Part shown: piece after piece, positions 23,426 to 34,257 of the stretch | Numbering within the stretch: the first letter of the stretch is position 1 | Layout: every line of letters starts with the position of its first letter | NCBI GenBank assembly: GCA_002049455.2 | Contig: KV918836.1 | Span: forward strand, 1 to 64,000 | DNA length: 64,000 nucleotides | From: Porphyra umbilicalis | Lineage: Eukaryota; Rhodophyta; Bangiophyceae; Bangiales; Bangiaceae | Reading direction: 5' to 3' | Translations under genes and position numbers: made by a program | Notes under the pieces: model-generated | Database searches by the model: none | What the model was told of the DNA's origin: nothing | Seen by the model: the letters and a program-made list of their open reading frames with translations, nothing else

Positions 23426-24801
23426 ATAGCACGCTCAATTGACGGTCAAGGTGACGCTTTACGAAGACTCGACGGCGAAAGCGTTGAGCAGCTGACGTCG
23501 GACATTCATGGCTTACATCATGCTCTTGGCTGCCCTCTGGCCCCGGCCGAGGGACGTTTCTTTCTACCCGCTGAAGTGGGCGCATTTATCACCTCCTCAG
23601 AGTGGCTGCTCTTTTTGTTTGTTTTCTTTGCTGTTTTTTCTGTGTTTATCCGTCAATTAATCTATAACAACCAGTCTTGCATCGCAGTGAGGGAGCATGC
23701 GCGCCATGAATCTCTGTGATAATCCTCAGTGCAGAACATGCAAAATTTGGCACGATTTTCTGCGACACTGTTTCGCAGTCGATCAAGAAGGGAGGCCCCC
23801 AAACAGCACGATGGAAAGACCTCAGTCGGCTCAATGAAGCAGTCCACGGATAGTCTGGTTGGCAGCTCCTCAATCATGCCAAAAACTTATGTTCTGCTTT
23901 GCTGCAGCAGTTGACGTCAAGATGGTCTCTACGTCAATTCTGCGGCCCTGCTCCAGTGCTGTTCCGGAAAATGTTGTCCGTATGAGTTTGCTCTCTTTCC
24001 ACGCGTCTGCTTGTGTTTCTAAATAAAGAGAAGAATGTACAATCGATGGACAAAATCGTTTGTCCACCCTACATTTGACGCTATTGCAGAGCCGGACTTG
24101 ATGTATCTCGCGAAAATCACGCACTGGGAGGTCACTAGGGCACATTCTGGAGGTGAAGCGCCGTCTCAGTCTGCTACCCCCGGTTGGTATAAAATCGCCG
24201 CCCGCTGCAACCAGGCTGGCGAGAAAAAAAATGCGAGTCACCGGCACCATGGCACCTCGTCGCCGCATCTCCCTGACCCCCAACAAGTGTCAACCATTGA
24301 GGATATGGCGTCAACAACCAACATCAACGGCATCATTGCGAAGGCCATCGACGTCACGAAGAGCTGTTGCGTACGTCGCTAAGTTCGTTCGGGGCGGCGC
24401 TGTGGCGGCCAAGGAGGACCGTCGGGGTCGCCCCCCCCTCCTTTCCTGAGCTGTGGGAGGCGCTGTGCGAGGAGTGGGACGCCATTCCGGCCTCATTCTT
24501 TACCTCTCTCATCCAGTCGATTCCTCGCCGAGTGCAAGCTGTCGACGCCTCCAAGGGCTCCGGCACCAGGTAATGAGCTGAGGGAAGTCGAGGAGGGATA
24601 GCCAGTTGGATGGAGTGACCAAAAATATTTTCTTGCGTTGGAGACGGTCTTTTGTGGTGATGGGGGAAGAGGGGTGAAGAAGGTCTCGGCCAAGTCGGAG
24701 CCGCTGCCTGCGCCAACAGCCTACAGGGGATGGAGGATCGAGTGACAAACTAACATGTACCACGTGATAAGCCGTGATGAGGACCTTGAACGCTATTGTT
24801 T
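23426..24801. other. intergenic, nothing firmly recognised
   Basis: Moderate-GC DNA with only short frames. AAATAAAG near 24020-24027 could be a plus-strand poly(A) signal, but no gene ends there. Confidence 0.35.
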
Positions 24802-26031
24802 GACTTTGTGTCGCGTGCTGCGGGCGTCACCGCCTGGGCGGCCATCGACGTGTCGGGGGGGGGGGCCGTGGCGGACGTAGCACGCGGGCGTTGCCGAGGA
24901 TGCTTCCGCCGACGGCGGCACCACGGACGCGTTGCTGCCCGCGCTCGCTGCCGCCGTGGCGGGCGGCGCGACGCCGGCGTTGCCTGCCGCCAGTGACCGC
25001 CTCGCCGCCCTGACCGCTGTCCGCGCTCGTCACCCCGACCCTGCCGCTGCCCACCGACGGCGCGACGTCACGACTGCCGCCGCCGCCGCCGCCACCGCCG
25101 TCGCCGCCGCTGTCGCCGTCGCCGCCGCTGCTAGCCCCGCCGGTGGCGGTGGCGGCCGCCCTGCACGTCGCCCCCAGCCGCGTTAAAGCCGCCAATGCCG
25201 CCGTTGAAGCGCCACTTTCTACCGAATGCGGCGGGCGGTCCGGGGTGCATATGGTCGGGGGTCCGCCGGCGGCCGCCGCCGAGGCGGCGGCGCGGTGGCG
25301 CCGTGGCGGGCGCCCGCTTTGCCGCGCTCACGACCACGGCGATGGTGGCACCCCTCCTCATCGCCGACGACGTGTCGACTCCCGTGCCGGGTTTCCCGCA
25401 CCCGCTGCTTGGTGGGCGTGGCCGCCGCGGGCCCGCCGCCCGTCACCGTCGGCGGCGGTGGTGGCAAGGATGGTGGCGGGAACCCTCCCCCCCTCTTCCT
25501 CGTCCTTCCTGTCCCCGCCGCGTTCGTCGCTCTGCTGCCGCCCGCGGGGCCCCCCCCTTCTGACCCGCTCCTGGCCACGGCGGCACTCTCGACGCTCCTC
25601 ACGATTGCCGTTGTTTACGTGGCGTGCGCGGCGCTCACGCCTGCCTTCCCCGCCGTCGCGGCGGTGCGCGTCCCACCCCTCCATGTCGCAGTCACGCCGG
25701 CGGTGGCTCTGCTGCGGGCGCTCGCCATCCACGATGGCGCCCTGTCAGTGGTGACGGAGGTCGGGCCGCGGCCGCGCCGCCGCTTGATGGGGCGTTTGAG
25801 CAAGCCGCCGACGGTAGGGTTGCTGGCGCCTGCCTCCTCCGCCTGGAAGAGGCCGCCGCCGTCTCCGCGGCGGGCCTCCTCGCTTCTGTCGTGCGGTTGT
25901 TGGAGTCGGCGGCGGGGGACCCCGCCGCGGCTGGCACGCCCTCCCTCCGCATCCGCCTGGCAGGGTGCGCGGCGTTGCGCGCGGCGGCCCGTCGGTCGGC
26001 CGCGGTGCAGTGTCAGGTCTCATCAGTGTAA
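24802..26031 (+). pseudogene. ARM/HEAT-like repeat gene fragment, GC-rich, several frame changes
   Basis: This block is much richer in GC than its surroundings and reads as four helix-rich pieces in alternating plus frames: about 24902-25186 (LLPALAAAVAGG, SDRLAALTAV), 25290-25440 (ARFAALTTTAMVAPLLI), 25480-25760 (ALSTLLTIAVVYVACAA, AVALLRALAIHDG) and 25785-26031 (FEQAADGRVAGACLLRLEE, IRLAGCAALRAAARRS, then TAA). Such Ala/Leu amphipathic helices are typical of armadillo or HEAT repeats. The pieces lack long homopolymers between them, so the frame changes are more likely real indels, or small introns, than assembly errors. The end coincides with an abrupt change to AT-rich palindromes at 26048, as if a transposon cut the gene off. 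Family call is tentative. Confidence 0.4.
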
Positions 26032-26047
26032 GCACGAGAATGCCCAT

Positions 26048-26116
26048 GTGATTTAAATCATGAGACCCTCCGGGTAAATTATTTAAATCATTAAAATCAG
26101 CATGATTTAAATCATG
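26048..26116. repeat. three AT-rich palindromes spaced about 27 bp apart
   Basis: TGATTTAAATCATGA at 26048, TTATTTAAATCATTA at about 26079 and CATGATTTAAATCATG at 26101 are near-perfect palindromes in regular spacing, right at the edge of a GC-rich block. Repeated subterminal ATTTAAAT palindromes resemble the ends of hAT-type elements. No matching second end was found. Confidence 0.6.
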
Positions 26117-27612
26117 AAAAAATCACCTCCCATCTCTGCGCAGAACTATCTGACAGACAGTCTTGGAAACAGTTCCTGGATGGATCCCAGGTTCATCCGT
26201 CACCTGATCTCACATTAATCCGTGCACTAGTGTGGGATAAGTCCAGTACCACGCCGCCGGATTATCCTTTCATATTGCTGACCTCCAAAAAATGGCGGTT
26301 GCAGAGTGGTTGCAATCATTCAACAGCGTTCGTGGACCAATGGAAAGGCTAGGAATCATGTGAGTTCCTTACACAGTCTCCTCATGCAGCTCTGCGCGCG
26401 GGAAACGCACATCAGGATCTCAAGAAATCTGAAGAAATTTGTTGATCTGATGACAAATCACAGGTCTGGCCCAGAACCCTCTCCATGCCCTCTTCAGGCC
26501 AGAGCATGCGGCCCGAAAATCTCAGGAAATCTCATTGTGGATTGCAATGGCTCTGCGTGACTCCTGCAAGAAGCGTTGATTGGCTTGCAAGATTACTGGC
26601 GGTAACTCTCAGTCAACAGTTTGATCGTGGCTTGTCGAACAGCCAATCCTACTTCATTTCTATGCTGTGTCGGCTCTGCCTCCGTTCTCTCTGCAACTGC
26701 CATTTTTTGGAGGTTAGCATTATAACGAGAACGCACTGTATCGGCATCGTCGGGAAAGTGTACCACTGTACTTGGGCGTACTGACCAGTACAGCTCGTTG
26801 CATTTCAGATTGAGGTGAAACGGGCCCAGTACACATATTCCCGGGGCTACTTGCCTCGTTACCCCACAGTGTTCTTCCAAACTCAAGGTATATCTCATGG
26901 AATAAAACCTGTCCCTAAAACGATGTCGGAGCGTCGGAACTGGTCCTCCAGGAGCCAAAGTCCCTCAGATGACAGATATGGAAGTTCCGGCGGTACTCCG
27001 AAAAAAAGGGGCTGTGAGTGCGAGAAGCGCCGGAATGCGCGTGGGTCGCGCGACACTGGTGAAGCGCTGCGTCCGGTTTCCAGCTCAGCAATAGCCGTTG
27101 CAGCAATGATCCAGCTGATGAATACAGTCCACTCAAACTGATGGGGCGGATCAAGCCGGCTGGCTTGCATGAGACGAAAAAAAGAGCATGCAATCAAACA
27201 GTATCCCCCGCTTCACAGTATGTGCTTCTAGATACGGCCGAGTCCAAGCGTAAGGCTCGTCATGTACATGCTTCCGACTTTCCCAGGTCGAGCACGCCTC
27301 ACATGCCCATCATGGAAGCATGGCGTCAACGAGAGCGCCAAAAGTACCGCAAAACCGGCACCCTAATTTTTCTGCACGCACGACAAAGCTCCAAAATACA
27401 GTCCACACACCGGAACGGCGCGCATTGATTGAAAGCTTGCGAGCTGGTGGCTCTTTCTATAGAGAAACATTTGGCATTGGGCGCGATGATGTCCGTCTCT
27501 GGCGGGCTTGAACATGCGTCGCCGCCAGAGGTTTTACTGCGTGAGATCCACCTTTAGTACACCAGCGGTTATTCGCGTTTTAAGACGTGCATGTACTGTG
27601 ACACTGCCCAAT
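26117..27612. other. intergenic, no gene recognised
   Basis: Moderate-GC DNA holding short frames on both strands without motifs. It may be the body of the element whose edge is marked by the palindromes at 26048-26116. Confidence 0.35.
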
Positions 27613-27615
27613 GAT

Positions 27616-27632
27616 AGGGAGTTTAAACAACC
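27616..27632 (+). repeat. Harbinger left terminal inverted repeat
   Basis: Perfect 17-bp match to the reverse complement of 30625-30641; preceded by GAT. Confidence 0.9.
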
Positions 27633-28311
27633 AGGTCGGGGCAACCGTTTGTGACTATTTTGTGGGAAGAGCTTACGGTAAATTATTTGCATCGTCGAGT
27701 GGGATGGGGGGTTGAAACAGCTGAGTTGGGGTTGTGGCAGTCGCCTTGCCGGCGCAGCGGGCCCAGAACCTTCGTCAAAAGCACGTCTGTTTTTGCCTGT
27801 TTTGAGCCTCTTGAAGGCCCGTGTTCCTGTTTGAAGAAACAGAATTCCTGTGCAAAAATCAGATCGACCCCCCTTGACATGCTCTCAGAGGCCATCCCAT
27901 GCGAGGTCCTTGCATATTTGTGTTTGCGAGAACAGGAATCGTTCCTCACTCCACACATTGCGCCTGCTAGCAGGGCCATAGATGCTTCTCCGCCTCTCTC
28001 TCTTTCTAAAAGGGTGAAGTGTACGCGTCTTATGCTTTGTCTCTCTGTTTACGAGTGGAGATGCATCTATCCCGGCGAACATATGATCTTGGCGCCTTTT
28101 CTGGAAAAAAACAGCCTCGACAGAGCCCCAGGGCGGTTCGCAGATTATCTGTTCGTCTCAAAACACCCACCAGCAGATGTGCTCTTGACGACGGTTTTGG
28201 GCCCGCTGCGCGGGTGCACGTGTCCCCGTCGCCTCGACCGCTTCACTGTCGGACCGCGTGCATCCGTCTCCACGAGCGGCTGTGGCCATCTGCGCGGGGG
28301 TGGGCACCACG

Positions 28312-29452
28312 ATGGTCTCCATCAAGGACTTTTCCCTTGGGGAGCTGCAGCGCACGCGGCGTCAGCTGCGCCGCGAGGTACTGGTGCGCCACATCGCGGG
28401 GGAGGGCGTGGTTGCACTTGGGCGTGTGCTGCTCCGCCTGTTGCGCGTGCTCCGAGACGTGCGCTGTATGATGGAGCGCGTGCGGGGCGTGAGCGCGACG
28501 TCGTTCAACCTCGGCACTTTTTCGACGGAGCAGGCTCTGTCTCTTTTTTCGGGTCAAGCCTGCCGACGTCGGGTGCGTCGCTGGGCTTCTCCACCTGGAG
28601 AAGGAGGTGTACCCCGGCAGGCACCGCGTGTCTGGCATCGAGAGGCTGTGCATCATGCTTCGTCGCCTCTCGTCACCCGCGCGTTGGGTGGATCTGGAGG
28701 GGCTCTTTGGGCGCCGCAGCTCGGCGCTGCGCGCCATATTTTTAGAAACCCTCGAGGTCCTTCTCACGCGCTGGGAGGGTGCCTTTTGCTCTTGGCGAGG
28801 AGACCTGATAGGGGAGCGGGTTGGTACATACGCAGAGTGTGTTTTGGATAAAGGGGGTGCCATTGACAACTGTGTTGGTTTCATTGACGGCATAGGCATC
28901 TTTATCGCGCGGCCTGGGGAGGGGCTGCAGGGCTGTATCTACAGCGGGCACAAGAGGACGCACATGCTCAAGTTTCAGTCGATTGTGACCCCCGACGGGC
29001 TTCAGTTTCATCAGGCGGGACCTGTCGAGGGACAGCGGCACGACGTCACGCTGTACCGGGACGCTGGGACGGACTAGATGCTTGACGCAGGACTGCTGAT
29101 GCACGGGGTGCGCTACTGCCTCTTTGGTGACAAGGCCTATCTGGCGCGCCCCTGGTTTCAGGTGGCCTTCCCGTCGGGGCCCGGGGTGGAGCTGGATGAG
29201 GAGGAAGGGGCCTACGACGTGGATATGGCGGGCGTGCGGATGGCTGTCGAGTGGGGGTACAAGAAGGTGAAGCAGGTGTTCACCAGCCTCGACTTTAAGC
29301 GGAAGCTGAAAATACAGGAGGGGCCTGTGGCGCTGGTGTACCGGGCGGCGGTCTTCTTCTGGAATATCCGCTGCTGTCTGTATGGCGGGCAGACGGCCAC
29401 GTTTTTCAAGTGCGCAACTCCTAGCGTGGAGCGGTACCTCTCACTGCCGTAG
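28312..29452 (+). pseudogene. PIF/Harbinger DDE transposase, one frameshift and one stop
   Basis: Starting at ATG 28312 (MVSIKDFSLGELQ), the frame runs to a run of six T at 28544-28549. There a one-base change of frame restores the helix-turn-helix-like part (RVKPADVGCVAGLLHLEKE, then ERLCIMLRRLSSPARW and LFGRRSSALRAIF). The DDE domain follows: GFIDGIGIFIARPGEGLQG with the first Asp, SGHKRTHMLKFQ, EGQRHDVTLYRD with the second Asp, a stop TAG at 29075-29077, FGDKAYLARPW, and VRMAVEWGYKKVKQVF with the Glu. It ends with a stop at 29450-29452. All three catalytic residues are present, so only two lesions separate it from an intact frame of about 380 residues. It cuts and pastes the element in the nucleus together with the Myb-like partner encoded convergently. 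Confidence 0.85.
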
Positions 29453-30335
29453 ACAACGGCAGTGGGGCGCAGGGTGGAGGGGGAGGAACGTGGGAGGGAG
29501 TGTGGGATGCGAGGGGGGTGGAGGGGGGCCTTCTTTCCGTCTTCCCCCCCTCCCCCTTCTCCTCTCCGTCCCCGTCGGTTTCCACATCAGCATCCCGCTC
29601 CTCCCGGCGGCGGACGCGCCGCGCCAGGGCCGAACGACGTGCATCTGTGCCGGCCTGTAGGAGCGCATTCTCTTTCTTGGTCCTCTCCCCCTTGGCCTTG
29701 GCGGCGCGCAGCCGGCTGTCGTTCATGGCCGAGCAGGAGTTCGCCATGAGCGCGTCCATCTCCGTCAATTCCTCTACAGTCTCGCTCTCCTTGGCCACAG
29801 CCGCCTCCTCTTTCTCAAACCTCGCCTTGAGGATCTTGAAGCGGTCGTTTACGGCTTTGCCGTCCACGTGAAAGGGCTTAGCCGGCTGCTGGTTGAAAAG
29901 GTCCGCCGCCCGCTCGTAGGTCTCCTCGCCCTTGCCCCACTCGGCCAGGTGGGCGCCGGCCATTGTCACCGCCGACGCGCAAAGCAGATCCACATGAATG
30001 CCCTCCGTTCCGACAGGCCAGACCCGGCGCTTCTTGGGAGGCGGCGCCGCGTTGCCGTCCTTGTCCACCTCCTCCACGTCGCTTGGGCAACTTCTCGGTC
30101 GGGCCGCCGATGGCGCCGGGGGAGGGGGGGCACCACTGCCGCCCGAGAGAGGGGGGCCAGGAGGAGCGGCGCCTCCCGTGCCCAACCCAGCGCCACTTCG
30201 GGGGGGGGCAGGGGACGGGACAGAGGAGGCGCCCGCGCCGCGCCCGGCGCCGCGCTCGGGTGGGGAGGGGGCTGCACGGGTGGAGGCGTCCGCAGCACCC
30301 GCCGTGTCCGCAGCGTCCCCATTGGGTGACCCCAT
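29421..30335 (-). CDS. Harbinger Myb/SANT-like DNA-binding protein
   Basis: An uninterrupted 304-residue minus-strand frame inside the Harbinger element. The first 90 residues are a Pro/Ala/Gly-rich disordered region. Residues about 105-180 form a Myb/SANT or trihelix-type domain: a nuclear-signal-like PPKKRRVWPVG, then HLAEWGKGEETYERAADLF and KAVNDRFKILKARFEKEE, which follow the usual spacing of the helices. A charged helical segment (RAAKAKGERTKKENALL) probably mediates partner binding. A disordered tail ends the protein. In PIF/Harbinger elements this protein helps the transposase reach the nucleus and bind the ends. Its end overlaps the transposase stop by about 30 bases in tail-to-tail arrangement. 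It is intact while the transposase is broken, so it may have been retained longer. Confidence 0.8.
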   Translation of the reverse strand: MGSPNGDAADTAGAADASTRAAPSPPERGAGRGAGASSVPSPAPPRSGAGLGTGGAAPPGPPLSGGSGAPPPPAPSAARPRSCPSDVEEVDKDGNAAPPPKKRRVWPVGTEGIHVDLLCASAVTMAGAHLAEWGKGEETYERAADLFNQQPAKPFHVDGKAVNDRFKILKARFEKEEAAVAKESETVEELTEMDALMANSCSAMNDSRLRAAKAKGERTKKENALLQAGTDARRSALARRVRRREERDADVETDGDGEEKGEGGKTERRPPSTPLASHTPSHVPPPPPCAPLPLSTAVRGTAPR

Positions 30336-30624
30336 CGTAGTGCTGTCGACGAACGCCTCTCGCCGACGCCGGGCGAACGGCCGGCACGCACACAGGTGCG
30401 GCTCTTGGATACGGGGGGAACAGACGGTTGCCTGGCAGGACGACGGAGGGACCTCACTCGCGCAGACCCAGAGGGGCGCCCGCCCGGGAGAAACGATTCT
30501 CCGAAGTCAACGCAGGAACGCCTCTGATAGCGAGAAATGGTAACCCATTCGTGGGATCCCTGGGCTGGATCTGCATACGTGGCATACGTGGCGTGCCACG
30601 CTAACGTTTTTCTTCCCACAAACG

Positions 30625-30641
30625 GGTTGTTTAAACTCCCT
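30625..30641 (-). repeat. Harbinger right terminal inverted repeat
   Basis: Perfect 17-bp inverted copy of 27616-27632; followed by GAT. Confidence 0.9.
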
Positions 30642-30644
30642 GAT

Positions 30645-31926
30645 GTCCCTGGGAGGGGGGGTGGTTATCATACGCCCCCCTCTCAAGGGCTCCGTGGGGG
30701 CCCTGTCCAGACGGAATGCAATTGCACAAGACTTGAAGCGTAGCCGACCATTCCATTGAAACGTATCGCGCGCCGACAACGGTACGTGTCTCGCAGAGAT
30801 GCGTCCTGCCGAGTTTGTGGGCGCTACGCTTCGGGCCTGCCGGCAGTCGTTCTAAAGGATTGCTGACACTGCGTCCGGGCTTTTTTTCCCTACGCTTCAT
30901 CAGCCCTACTGCCCACACCCACATACACGCCGAGAATACCACTATTGAAGGCAGGCATACACCTGTGCACCACCCAGGACGCCAATAAAACGGACAACAG
31001 GCAATAAAACAGAAGAAAAACCAAGAGCAGAGGGCAGATAGCGGAGGCGGAATGCGAACACGATAAGAAGCAGGCCCTCCCAGCCACCACCAACGCGAGA
31101 AAAACATGACACCAGGCAGCAGATCACAGGGACACCAGGAGAAGCAGACGAGAGGCGATCACAAAGTCCAAGGAAGGCACGAGAGGAGCAGAGTAAAGCA
31201 GAATCGGTCAGCACTCTCTCTGTCGGCAGCGTACGTTGTTCCAAGGAAGTGAACCACATGAGCGCAGGCAGTTGATGGTAGTCTCGTATGTCACTTACGC
31301 ACAAAAAAGAGAAACACACGCGAAAGATGCGCAATGCCTAGCACGTACAAGTGCCGACCGTGACCCGTGCAGTGCACTGCACCGTTCACGTCAAAACAAA
31401 TATCGTGCGTTCGCATGCCTGGAAACTAAAAGAGAAGAGCCGGGGCGCCCCTGGGTGAGTCGGCGAGAAGGGAGGCGGGAGGGTGCGGGGGTGAGGAAGA
31501 CGGTGGGTCCGATTGCATGGTCGCATGGCACGGGAGCCGTCATGTTCCGACTTCATTGGCGGCGCGTGCTCGCGAAGGTCGCGCCCGTGGATCAGGCTTG
31601 CGGTGGCCTCGATCCACAGCGTCGGACTGCCACGAAGCTGTCCTGGGATCACCCCCAGCCAGTAGGAGCCTCCGTGTGAGATTGAACAGGACGCGATTCG
31701 CTCGAAGTCTGCAAGACGATATTTTCGTGCGGCCGTGTCGTGCCACCAAAGAACAACCCAGGCACAAAGATGGCATATGACATACGTATTGGCGCGGGCC
31801 GCCACAGCTGACAGCGTGTGAGCCCGTGTCATTTGGCACGTCCCAGCACGACGTTCGTGCTTCAGCACGTCTTGTTATTGGCTCCTCCATCTGAGTCGGC
31901 TGACAAAGGAACCACTCACTGTACAC
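30645..31926. other. intergenic, no gene recognised
   Basis: Only short motif-free frames. An A-rich stretch around 30985-31025 contains two AATAAAA motifs, but no gene ends at them. Confidence 0.35.
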
Positions 31927-31929
31927 CAG

Positions 31930-33763
31930 CGCAGTGGGGCTCGTTGCAGGATCCACGACGAGGCCCTTTTTTCTCGATTCGGCGACGAGAAACCTGTCAA
32001 GCTGGCGAAAAACCCCCCTTGAATGCCCTTGTGAGAGCTTTTCTCGTCGAATTCCATATTCTGCTTGTCTGTGGCTACGTATTTGCATTTTTCACACTGT
32101 TCTTGGGTGCTCCAGGACCGTCACGGAGAGCGCCTTCAAGTGATATAGAACAGCATGGTGTGAGATGGAGCATGAGGAAGGTAACAAGGGACAACGAGGC
32201 CTCATCGAGCCAGCGAGAACGGTCGCAACGATGTTTGAACATAAAGCTCGTTGAGCTCTTAATCCCCGCTGGTAGCAAGCGCTCATATTAAGTCGCTCAC
32301 AGGGTGCGGAGATACTGCAAAGACGACTGTCCGTGCGAGTTGCGCGCGGATTCAAGCGAGAAATACGGAATTGATACGCCCATCGTGGATGCCAGCTGTT
32401 ATGGATCTGAAGAGTAAAAGAATGGAAACACAACTGAACTAGGAAATTAATCGGTCCGATCCACCGAGCTGAAGCGGGATGCATCCGAAGCCGAACGACG
32501 CCAGTCGCCGACGTCCAAGAACGGGGCTGAGAGCGCGTTCCGATCCGCTCGTGACCCCGGCTGAATCCGCGAATTCCACGAGTTCCCACCGCCTTCGTTG
32601 GGCGAGTCAGGTCTATGTGGAGCGCAATGCCTTCATGCGGCTGCCGCTGCTCGTTCTGTAGGGGTTCCTTCCGCAGCCACTGGCAGGTATTGCCGGCTGA
32701 CGCGGGTGCCACAGTCTTAGGAGAACGGGGAGATGCTGGACCCCGGGGGCACGAGGTCGCGACCAGCACCGGGGCTGTCCGCGGTGCCGGGGTCTGCCCG
32801 GTTGGTAGTCGAACGGGGGGCAGAGGCGATAGTTGCCGCTTTGAGACGCGTGCTGATGAGTGGGTTCGTCCATGGCACGCCGCACGGCCGCCCACGAGGT
32901 CAGGGTCCCCGTGTTGGCGTCGTCACCGTATTCGTACTAAGTCGTCCAGAGTGACCTGCCCGCACGGGCGAACGCGGAGACATCTGCACGGAAGGCCATG
33001 CGAGAAGGGCCTTCATGACTGCCTTTTCGCTTATGGCATCCATGCCCAATTGCACTGTGCGCCAGATAGTTCCCGTTGAGCTCGGGATACCACGGCTGCT
33101 GAGAGCAAGGTGGGAAAAAGAGGAGCAATGACAGGTAGAAGTATTCAAAGCTAACGGTGATGACTCTAAACGACGTGCATCACGGAGTCGGTGCATTTGA
33201 CCAGAAAGGACATAAGCTTGACCTGCATCTGCTCAGCCGCCACACGGAGAGCGACAACATCCGCCGCGTTCTTCCCGCACCAGGTAACGAACTGAGCGGT
33301 GTGTGTGCGCCGCACCAGCATTTCGACCATTGTAAGCTCCTCCCTCACGACCGGCTCTAACTCCCCGATGTCGTCGTCGCTGTTGACTTCCTCCTTGTCC
33401 CCGAAGAGGCACCGCCGCAGAGCAACAGGCGGCAGGTAAGGAGTGACGGCTGAATCATGCGCTGTTGTGTGAGTCATCGGGCTGCACTTGAGTCTGTTGG
33501 GCTCCTACTTGTGGGGCTCTCGTAGGACTTTTCGCAACTTGCGCGTAGCTCTCTATTATCTACTTGCCAGGACTTCGGGGCACTTAAAATGACCTCTATC
33601 AGAGCCCAACAGGTATTATAGTCGAAGTCGAGAATCTCGATCAGGCATATCATAACCGAGTGACGAGGTTTTGACGAGAAAAGTACCCTCGTCAACGAGC
33701 AAAAACGAGCGATCGGGGGGGAAAAAGGGCCTCGTCGTGGATCCTGCAACGAGCCCCACTGCG
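31930..33763. mobile_element. TIR element 1, CAG target duplication
   Basis: The left end CGCAGTGGGGCTCGTTGCAG and following bases (31930 to about 31972) recurs in perfect inverted form at the right end (about 33721-33763). CAG stands directly outside on both sides (31927-31929 and 33764-33766) and fits a 3-bp target duplication. The 1.83 kb body carries one small conserved ORF (33166-33477, minus) but no recognisable transposase, so it is probably non-autonomous. Its ends are closely related to those of the element at 34258-35664. Confidence 0.75.
33166..33477 (-). CDS. small conserved ORF with VVREEL domain
   Basis: A 103-residue frame starting at ATG 33477 inside TIR element 1. Its C-terminal 62 residues (VVREELTMVEMLVRRTH, then FVTWCGKN, then ALRVAAEQMQVKL) align without gaps over most of their length with the ORF at 39086-39292. 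The shared positions are VVREELT, EM, RRTH, A.F, WCG, RVA and Q..L. Conservation of protein rather than DNA between two separate copies argues that the frame is or was coding. The N-terminal part contains an acidic patch (EEVNSDDDIGELE). I do not recognise the family; it may be an accessory protein of a transposon. A possible zinc or redox role of the WCG cysteine cannot be judged. Confidence 0.5.
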   Translation of the reverse strand: MTHTTAHDSAVTPYLPPVALRRCLFGDKEEVNSDDDIGELEPVVREELTMVEMLVRRTHTAQFVTWCGKNAADVVALRVAAEQMQVKLMSFLVKCTDSVMHVV

Positions 33764-34257
33764 CAGGCATGATGTGTGACATTTGGCAGCCACGAAGCTG
33801 TTAGCTGTGCACGTGTTCAGTGAAGAGGCCGCCGGGCATTCCAGCGACGCTCATCATCTCTGACTTGTGACCCGGAGCCGCCTTCCCGCGCCAAGCTGCC
33901 CAGCGGTTGCTGAAAGTGGGCCGAATCGCTCCACCTGTAGCCTGCTTTCAGGCGGGTCACAAGTCGTAGAACTTCGGAGCCGTCCGGGAATGGCGAGCGT
34001 GTGCAGAGTGCCGATGAAATGGCCCCTGAGTCCTCGATGTGCCTGGGTTTTGATCGACTTGTAGCCTGCTTCAGAGGTGGGCTACAAGACGCGGAATCCA
34101 GTCGCCGTCTCGAGCCGTCTCGAGCTGTCTCGAGTACGTGACATGGAGACTTGTAGCCCACGTTTCGGCCGCCCTGGCACAGGCCGGGCTGCGGCCGGGC
34201 TTCATTTTGGGCTCCGGGCCTCCGTTTCGGCCCCACAGTACGGAAACCGGGCCCCAG

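Larger units (their letters stand above)
27616..30641. mobile_element. complete PIF/Harbinger DNA transposon
   Basis: A 3026-bp element with perfect 17-bp terminal inverted repeats, AGGGAGTTTAAACAACC at 27616-27632 and its reverse complement at 30625-30641. It is flanked on both sides by the trinucleotide GAT (27613-27615 and 30642-30644), the 3-bp target duplication expected for PIF/Harbinger elements. Just inside both ends lies a related sequence (CCGTTTGTG / CGTTTGTGGG). It carries the two genes usual for this superfamily, a DDE transposase (+) and a Myb/SANT-like DNA-binding protein (-), converging with overlapping ends near 29421-29452. The intact ends suggest it could still be moved by a related active copy. 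Confidence 0.9.
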
